Shown one piece after another: positions 21,902-26,608 of a stretch of DNA of 26,608 bases. How positions within the stretch are numbered: the stretch's first letter is position 1; every line of letters begins with the position of its first letter. The notes under the pieces were generated by a model. The model ran no database searches, was not told the DNA's origin, and was given only the letters and a program-made list of their open reading frames with translations. Source of the DNA: Terramyces sp. JEL0728 (taxonomy: Eukaryota; Chytridiomycota; Chytridiomycetes; Rhizophydiales; Terramycetaceae). The position numbers were made by a program, and so were the translations under genes. Location: assembly GCA_027603945.1 (NCBI GenBank), contig JADIIU010000158.1:1-26608 (forward strand), read 5' to 3'.

Positions 21902-23625
21902 CTATTCAAGCCTTCTTCTTTCCTCCATCTCCAGATCTTCTTCATCCTCTGGAACAGAATCCCTGCATTAACCAAAATTACCATTGCGGAGGCTTGCGTT
22001 GTCTGATGATTTTCATAACGTAAACAGCACCAACTACCACTCCTAGCACAGCAAACATGATATAGAAACCTGTTAGCAATGATATTGGTGGGTCTGATGG
22101 CTGCGGTGGTGCTTCAGCTTCAGGCCACTAATATTAAATAATTGTACCTCCGGTTTAATAGACGCAACTACTTTTTCAATTTTTGTTGGTTCAGGAAGTA
22201 TTGTTTCGACAGTTGGCACAAGAGTATCAACAGGCACTTGACTTTCAACTGTCTTTGCAGGTGGAGTGTCTGCAGCTGTATCATTCCTAATATTCAAAAT
22301 ACGGGAAATCATATCAAGCGTGGCTTCTGGTTGATCGAAAGCAGACATATGAGAACCATCAAAAATAGTGTACAGTGATAAATTTCTATCCTTTGTAATT
22401 GTGCCTACCATCTCATCGTCCAATCGCCATTCTTCTGGTTCAGTCTACGTTAAAATAATGTACTTTAAATCCTTTATTTCCATTCCACTCCATGTATTGA
22501 ATCATATTTTTGATTCCAATAATATTACAAATCAAGTCCTTGTCTCCCACAAACATTACTACCTCAATTTTAGAGAGTAGATGAGGGAATAATGTAGCCG
22601 AAGATAGGGTATTTTCACTTGCTAAACTGGAATATACTCTCCCATTACATTCAGTTAAGGTGCTGTAGTTTTGAGACTCTACGTGCAAACCCTTCTGAGT
22701 ATCATGCAGAGATAAATATTTAGCCATGTCGTATACACCAGGCGGCCAAGACATTCCGCAACCTTCATTAGGTCCATGATCTCGCAATCTAATGTCATAC
22801 TTGTTTAAACAGAACCCTCCGTCTTTAACGGAAGCTTGCATAATAACATCCATAATCTTTTCACAGTGTTGGCTTGAAATCAGGTATGGATTTAGTTTTA
22901 ACTCTTTCTTGCAAAGATCCATGTACCCCTGCGCAACAGTCAAATCACTTCCTTTCAAAAGTCCATGTGTTTGAGCAAACACTAGATATGCCGGGTACTG
23001 AGTTAAATAAAAGTATACTTGATACCGAGGGTCCATCCATCCATTTCCAATAACCAGCCCTTTGAGATTAAACCCTTTCTTATCCGCTGCCGCAGCTACT
23101 ATTACATCTAACTTGCCATCATTATTTTTCAAGATCGCATCCGCAAAATATGGAATCCAAATTCCTGCAAAGCTTTCTCCAGATAAATACAGATCAAATG
23201 GAATAAATTCGGGATATGTTTGGTAAAAATTGTGCAAGAAATCCATAAAGTGCTCCACAACTTCCTGGTTAGTACTGGAATATTTTCCTACTGAATATCC
23301 TGTTCCTGCTGGTTGGTCAATATATACCACATTTGCATGTCGACTCCAATGATATGGATTGTAGGTTAGTGTTCCATTCATTCTCAAAGGACCATTTTCC
23401 AAAAAGAATCCATCCATCGATGTACACCCTTAATTTAACTGATAATAACCCTAAATTAAACCAAAATACTGGCCCGCCATTAAACCAAAAAATCAATTTA
23501 TTGGATTGCTTGTTTGCGGATAAAATATGAAAATATTGGCTGTCAAGTGCTTTAATAAATCCAGAATATAAATCCAACTTGTCCAGGACTTGCTGATCCA
23601 ATTTTGGCAAGCTTGTAATTTTCAT
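21902..23625 (-). CDS. KEX1: KEX1-like serine carboxypeptidase (S10 family, 541 aa) with an apparent 1-nt exon
   Basis: A late-Golgi enzyme that trims C-terminal Lys/Arg from secreted proteins. Exons are 23625-23470, 23450 (one base), 23428-22464, 22444-22148, 22127-21982 and 21962-21902; introns are 19, 21, 19, 20 and 19 nt. The catalytic triad is Ser138 (LSGESFAG), Asp350 (VGDKDLICN) and His406 (DGSHMSAFDQPE). The oxyanion motif NGGPGCTS is encoded across the one-base exon. A membrane helix near residues 491-510 (FYIMFAVLGVVVGAVYV) and an acidic cytosolic tail identify the KEX1 branch rather than soluble carboxypeptidase Y. No signal peptide precedes SLPKLDQQ from this ATG, although KEX1 needs one, so a further 5' exon may be missing. 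See findings for the one-base exon. Confidence 0.9.
23427..23472 (-). other. Double intron with one-nucleotide exon in KEX1
   Basis: Between the codon CCA (23472-23470) and TGT lies sequence that must contribute only one or three G to complete Gly53. Canonical splicing of a 19-nt intron (23469-23451) and a 21-nt intron (23449-23429) leaves a single G (23450), giving CCA-G-GG-TGT, that is Pro-Gly-Cys. A single intron ending at an AG cannot produce this frame. Confidence 0.65.
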
Positions 23626-24086
23626 GATTTGATTCAATCAGAAAAATGTGGGAAAATAATTGGGAATTTGGTAGATGGCAGTCTCAGACTATATCAACTA
23701 CTTATTCATTATTGGAGAGCACCAAATTAGGTCAATCACAAGAATAGGTTTGAATGGTCCTTTTTAATGACAATAATTTTATAGCTGGGGTTAGCCAGCA
23801 TTCAATTTACAAATTTCTAATGACATGGAATTTTACTTTTAATGTTTTCACCTTCCTTTGCAGGATCAAGGAATCAACGTGTTCTCTTCAAAATACCGAT
23901 GGGCTATCTTTTTAGACTTCTTTCCAAATCAAATTGGCAAATTCCATCGTTCAGATGTAACACTGCATACTAAATCCTTGATGTTGCTTGGACCGCCATT
24001 ATCGATTGTGTATCTGAACAATGTGGCGATAACATACAATGTCAACAAACTACAAATATAAAATGTGAAAGAAACTCTAAACGTTA
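23626..24086. other. 461-bp interval between KEX1 and Ser/Thr-rich gene
   Basis: No family could be recognised. A plus-strand ATG at 23646, only 20 bp from the KEX1 start, opens a 33-codon frame rich in Trp, Ser and Thr ending at 23747. Further plus-strand open stretches run to 24061, and a minus-strand hydrophobic stretch lies at 23929-24060. I could not join either into a convincing gene with 18-23-nt introns. TATAAAAT at 24057-24064 is the likely core promoter of the next gene. Confidence 0.35.
24057..24064 (+). promoter_or_regulatory. TATA element of the Ser/Thr-rich wall protein gene
   Basis: TATAAAAT, 23-30 bp upstream of the ATG at 24087. The same short spacing is seen in the transporter and carboxypeptidase promoters, implying very short 5' UTRs in this genome. 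Confidence 0.5.
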
Positions 24087-24758
24087 ATGCGTTTTGGATT
24101 AATACTTTTTTTAGTTGTTGGTACAACCCCTGCTCCAGATGGCAACGGAGCTGAATCAAACTACGAAGCATCCACTTCTTCTAGTATTTCGCAGTCTTCA
24201 AGTGCAAAATCGAGCAGTTCGGAATCCGCTTACGAAAGTTCAACCAGTGGATCCGTTTCAAGCTCTAAATCTGCTTCTCAATCAAGCAGTTCTGAATCTG
24301 ATTACGAAAGTGCTACTAAAGCATCCATTCAAGCCTCTATGTCTTCCAGTAGTAGCTCAGAAAATGCATACGGACAATCAACTTCAAAGTCTGGCAGCTC
24401 AAGTCTGGCAGCTAGTTTGTCATCTTCCTCATCCAGTGTTTCAGAAAGCAAATCGCTCGCAGCCGGTGGATACAAATCTGTGGTTACTACTGCCACCTAC
24501 AATGCTCAAACCACCACAACTACCACCAACAATTATGGTCCTTCTGCAACTACTACGACTACCACAAGTACAACAGCCTATTCTCCCCCAACAACTACAA
24601 CTACTACAACTCAAGCTGGTAATGCAGGATACACTTCAACGACCACGGCTTCAATTTCGATCACCACTCTGACTGGAGGAAAAGATTCCAACTCTGCCAA
24701 ATCAGCGCAAAATTCTGTATTGGCAAGTTTAATGGCATTCTTTGCCTTCCTTGTTTAA
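24087..24758 (+). CDS. Secreted, probably GPI-anchored Ser/Thr-rich cell-wall protein (223 aa)
   Basis: The protein has a short hydrophobic N-terminus (MRFGLILFLVVG) consistent with a signal peptide. A Ser-rich region follows with four spaced copies of an ESxYExST-like motif (ESNYEAST, ESAYESST, ESDYESAT, ENAYGQST). Then come a Thr-rich region with poly-Thr runs, and a C-terminal hydrophobic tail (VLASLMAFFAFLV) preceded by small residues (DSNSAKSAQNS), which is the layout of a GPI-attachment signal. The composition points to heavy O-mannosylation and a wall location. No enzymatic domain is visible. The gene has no intron. The motif is shared with the repeat protein at 25860-26608 and marks the two as members of one family. 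Function, such as adhesion or wall structure, is only inferred. Confidence 0.8.
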   Translation: MRFGLILFLVVGTTPAPDGNGAESNYEASTSSSISQSSSAKSSSSESAYESSTSGSVSSSKSASQSSSSESDYESATKASIQASMSSSSSSENAYGQSTSKSGSSSLAASLSSSSSSVSESKSLAAGGYKSVVTTATYNAQTTTTTTNNYGPSATTTTTTSTTAYSPPTTTTTTTQAGNAGYTSTTTASISITTLTGGKDSNSAKSAQNSVLASLMAFFAFLV

Positions 24759-24893
24759 ATAAATATTTGTACAATTGATCTTGGGTATTTCTTTTAGGAA
24801 AGCTGAACTATTACAGATCTGATTTACATGTTGCAAAGGGCTCTTAGTACTTACAATGGTCCTCATTATCCAAGAGGAAAACAATATATTATA

Positions 24894-25538
24894 TCAATCA
24901 GTGGTTTCAAGAGACTCTATTGCCAAAGTAATTAGCTGCAAGGCAGCCTTGTTTAACTCTTGCTGGCTATATGGATAGTCCACAGGAGGTAAATGTACAA
25001 ATAACGAAGACCCATCTTTCACTGCATACAAAGAAGCGCAGTAAATAAATTCACAGAGGAATCTTCCGGCATCAATCGAAGGAACAATTTCTACATTGGG
25101 GTTCATTCTTTCTGCCAACAGTTCAACATTAATACTTGTAGTGTATTGATCTTGTGCATCTTTAGAGTGGATACATTTTCCATTTCTAGGAATTTGGCCG
25201 CTATATTACTATTGAACTACTCTATATCTTTAGATTGATAATTGTCGTTGTGTGCTACAGTTTCCAGTTTTATGGCACCTTGGACACCAACGCCAAAGTG
25301 GATGGCTAGTGATGGATTCAACTCATTAACTAGTTGCGGAATGACATTACTAACATGCTCGTATCTAACTGGGATGTGGATTTTTCTGATTTTGAATCTG
25401 ATTAACTAAAAGTACCCATCGATTTCATCCGGTATTGTCTTTACTGCCTCCCAAGATGGATTTACTTCTACGGTTCCAAATGGCTATGTTAAAATTACAT
25501 ACTCCGCACCCAGTGACTAATATTGTTTTGTTGCTCAT
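24894..25538 (-). CDS. pcp: Pyroglutamyl-peptidase I (C15 family, 195 aa)
   Basis: A cytosolic cysteine peptidase that removes N-terminal pyroglutamate. Exons are 25538-25503, 25483-25416, 25397-25221 and 25200-24894; introns are 19, 18 and 20 nt. The start MSNKTILVTG followed by GPFGTVEVNPSWEAV matches the family N-terminus once the first intron is removed. The catalytic triad is Glu80 (IKLETVAHN), Cys142 (DAGRFLCEFI) and His162 (LFVHLPPV), at spacings close to the bacterial enzymes. Length is normal. In the usual GFxPFG motif the residue after Gly is Cys here (TGCGPFG). The second intron, at 18 nt, is the smallest in the window. The start codon lies 25 bp from that of the divergent MZT1 gene. 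Confidence 0.93.
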
Positions 25539-25563
25539 TTTTGATCTTGTCTGAATCTCCAAA
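25539..25563. promoter_or_regulatory. 25-bp spacer between divergent start codons (pcp and MZT1)
   Basis: Only 25 bp separate the two ATGs, so at least one of the two promoters must lie inside the other gene's coding sequence and the transcripts probably overlap at their 5' ends. No TATA element or GATA motif is present in the spacer. Confidence 0.6.
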
Positions 25564-25749
25564 ATGTCCAGCCAACTTGAAGAAACCAAAAAGACTATGG
25601 AAATACTACATGAAATGTCGGTTATATTAAATACTGGATTAGACAAAGAAACCCTGGCTAACTGTATCGCAATGATCGAATCCGGAGCCAATCCCGAAGC
25701 TTTAGCAGCAGTAATCAAAGAGCTGCAACGTGAAAGTAAATTGCAATAA
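25564..25749 (+). CDS. MZT1: MZT1/MOZART1 gamma-tubulin complex protein (61 aa)
   Basis: A very small helical protein that binds the N-termini of gamma-tubulin complex proteins and helps target and activate microtubule nucleation at the spindle pole. The whole family core is visible: the amphipathic helix LEETKKTMEILHEMSVILNTGLD, the helix ETLANCIAMIESGANPEALA and the terminal AAVIKELQRE. The match to human MZT1 and plant GIP1 in LNTGLD, GxNPEAL and VIKEL is unambiguous. There is no intron, unlike almost every neighbour. The ATG context is CCAAAATG. It is divergent from pcp and convergent with the Ser-rich repeat gene, 110 bp away. Confidence 0.96.
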   Translation: MSSQLEETKKTMEILHEMSVILNTGLDKETLANCIAMIESGANPEALAAVIKELQRESKLQ

Positions 25750-25859
25750 TATAATATTTTAATTGTCCTTGGAAACAGTCTTTATATTTGGAATATTGTC
25801 AAGAGAGAAATAAAAGTATACGAGCTCAGGTATCAATACTTGGATCAATCGATATTTAT

Positions 25860-26608
25860 TCAAGTTCTCTTGCGGCATTTCTGGCCCTGCTTGTTTACAC
25901 CAACAAACGGATCATAAGTTACGATAGCAGAAATAGATGAAGCAGTGGATGATTCATAGTTTGATTCAGATTGAGAGTATGAAACAGCGCTGGTAGCGGT
26001 CGCATCGGCCTTGACTTTAGAGGTTGATGCTTCATATGCGGATTCTGAGGTTAAATAGGACGCTTTAGACTGTGCATTAGAAGCGGAAGAGGCATAGGCG
26101 TTTGCTGATTCATATAACCCTTCTGAAGTGCTTGATTCATAGTTTGATTCAGTTTTAGAAGCGAAATATCCAGAAACTGAAGCCTGCAGTGCTGATTGAA
26201 CTTGTGATGCGTAACTGGAAGCTGAAGAGGCATAGGATTTTGCAGATTCATATAATCCTTCTGAAGTGCTTGATTCATAGTTTGATTCGGTTTCGGAAGC
26301 TAAATATCCAGAAACTGAAGCTTGCAATGCTGATTGAACTTGTGATGCGTAACTGGAAGCTGAAGAAGCATAGGATTTTGCAGATTCATATAATCCTTCT
26401 GAAGTACTGGATTCGTAGTTTGATTCGGTTTCAGAAGCTAAATATCCAGAAACTGAAGCTTGCAATGCTGATTGAACTTGTGATGCGTAACTGGAAGCGG
26501 AAGAAGCATAGGATTTTGCAGATTCATATAATCCTTCTGAAGTGCTTGATTCATAGTTTGACTCGGTTTCGGAAGCTAAATATCCGGAAACTGAAGCTTG
26601 CAGTGCTG
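25860..26608 (-). CDS. Ser-rich repeat protein, C-terminal part (runs off the window)
   Basis: An open frame enters from the right edge and stops at 25860 in the form annotated. It is made of 46-residue (138-bp) tandem repeats containing YLASETESNYESSTSEGLYE, followed by a Ser/Ala/Tyr-rich part with further ESAYEAST and ESNYESST motifs. The repeats are rich in Ser, Ala, Tyr and Glu, with little Pro, and could form an extended or coiled surface protein. The start and any signal peptide are outside. The end is uncertain: unspliced, it ends in a basic tail (GQKCRKRT). Removal of a possible 19-nt intron at 25883-25901 would instead end it RARNAARELE with the stop at 25856. No GPI tail is visible in either version. 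The shared motif links it to the protein at 24087-24758. Confidence 0.75.
   Translation of the reverse strand, partial: ALQASVSGYLASETESNYESSTSEGLYESAKSYASSASSYASQVQSALQASVSGYLASETESNYESSTSEGLYESAKSYASSASSYASQVQSALQASVSGYLASETESNYESSTSEGLYESAKSYASSASSYASQVQSALQASVSGYFASKTESNYESSTSEGLYESANAYASSASNAQSKASYLTSESAYEASTSKVKADATATSAVSYSQSESNYESSTASSISAIVTYDPFVGVNKQGQKCRKRT
26169..26608 (-). repeat. 138-bp coding tandem repeat
   Basis: Three complete units start at 26169, 26307 and 26445, and the next begins at 26583 and leaves the window. The period is exactly 138 bp (46 codons). Units differ at only a few bases, mostly silent, apart from the first (C-terminal) unit, which carries replacements such as Phe-Ala-Ser-Lys for Leu-Ala-Ser-Glu. 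The low divergence suggests recent expansion or gene conversion, and copy number is likely to vary between isolates. Confidence 0.9.

Noticed and set aside
23929..24171. A minus-strand hydrophobic frame resembling a one-helix membrane protein
   Set aside because: It would have to begin inside the Ser/Thr-rich gene, uses no clear ATG, and cannot be extended by introns of the local type.
24115..24672. A 185-residue Leu/Gln/Pro-rich frame inside the Ser/Thr-rich gene
   Set aside because: It is the shifted reading of Ser and Thr codon runs; the overlapping frame has a signal peptide, motif repeats and GPI-type tail.

Overview
The window looks like nuclear DNA of a fungus outside the well-studied yeasts and moulds. 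The evidence is a eukaryotic nitrate-assimilation cluster (nitrate reductase, fungal-type NAD(P)H nitrite reductase with a Rieske tail, NRT2-type transporter), a myosin-motor chitin synthase with a DEK_C tail, a KEX1 carboxypeptidase, a Boi-like SH3-SAM-PH protein and Ser/Thr-rich wall proteins. I cannot name the lineage from sequence alone. Genes are packed closely, and several intergenic gaps are about 100 bp or less.

The dominant feature is the introns. Reconstructing the genes by protein continuity gives 33 introns in ten genes, all 18-23 nt long: one of 18, sixteen of 19, nine of 20, six of 21 and one of 23. All end in AG, 30 begin GTA, two begin GTG and one GTT. Every reconstructed multi-exon CDS has a length divisible by three. 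All seven introns whose length is a multiple of three carry an in-frame stop. Such sizes are known from some ciliates and chlorarachniophyte nucleomorphs; I know of no fungus described with such a uniform set. In the KEX1 gene the reading frame closes only if two of these introns flank a one-nucleotide exon, or if some form of nested splicing occurs.

Layout: (1) 1-8.7 kb, nitrate assimilation: nitrate reductase (minus, runs off the left edge), a truncated nitrite-reductase paralogue that is divergent from it, the full nitrite reductase, then the convergent nitrate transporter. GATA-factor motifs cluster in all three promoter regions, as expected for AreA/NIT2-type nitrogen control. A 22-bp minisatellite lies between the convergent ends of nitrite reductase and transporter. 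(2) 8.5-9.8 kb: a 1.25-kb region with more GATA motifs and one short ORF interrupted by an in-frame TGA. (3) 9.8-15.4 kb: chitin synthase with an N-terminal myosin-like domain. (4) 15.9-23.6 kb: SURF1/SHY1, an M14 metallocarboxypeptidase, the SH3-SAM-PH protein, a Gyp1/TBC1D22-type RabGAP, a 29-bp minisatellite and KEX1. (5) 24.1-26.6 kb: a GPI-type Ser/Thr-rich protein, pyroglutamyl-peptidase I, the gamma-tubulin-complex protein MZT1 (start codons of the last two only 25 bp apart) and the C-terminal part of a second Ser-rich protein made of 138-bp repeats. The two Ser-rich proteins share an ESxYES-type motif.

Functionally, region 1 takes up nitrate and reduces it to ammonium. The remaining genes are housekeeping functions in cell-wall synthesis, secretory processing, polarity and membrane traffic, respiratory-chain assembly and the spindle pole.
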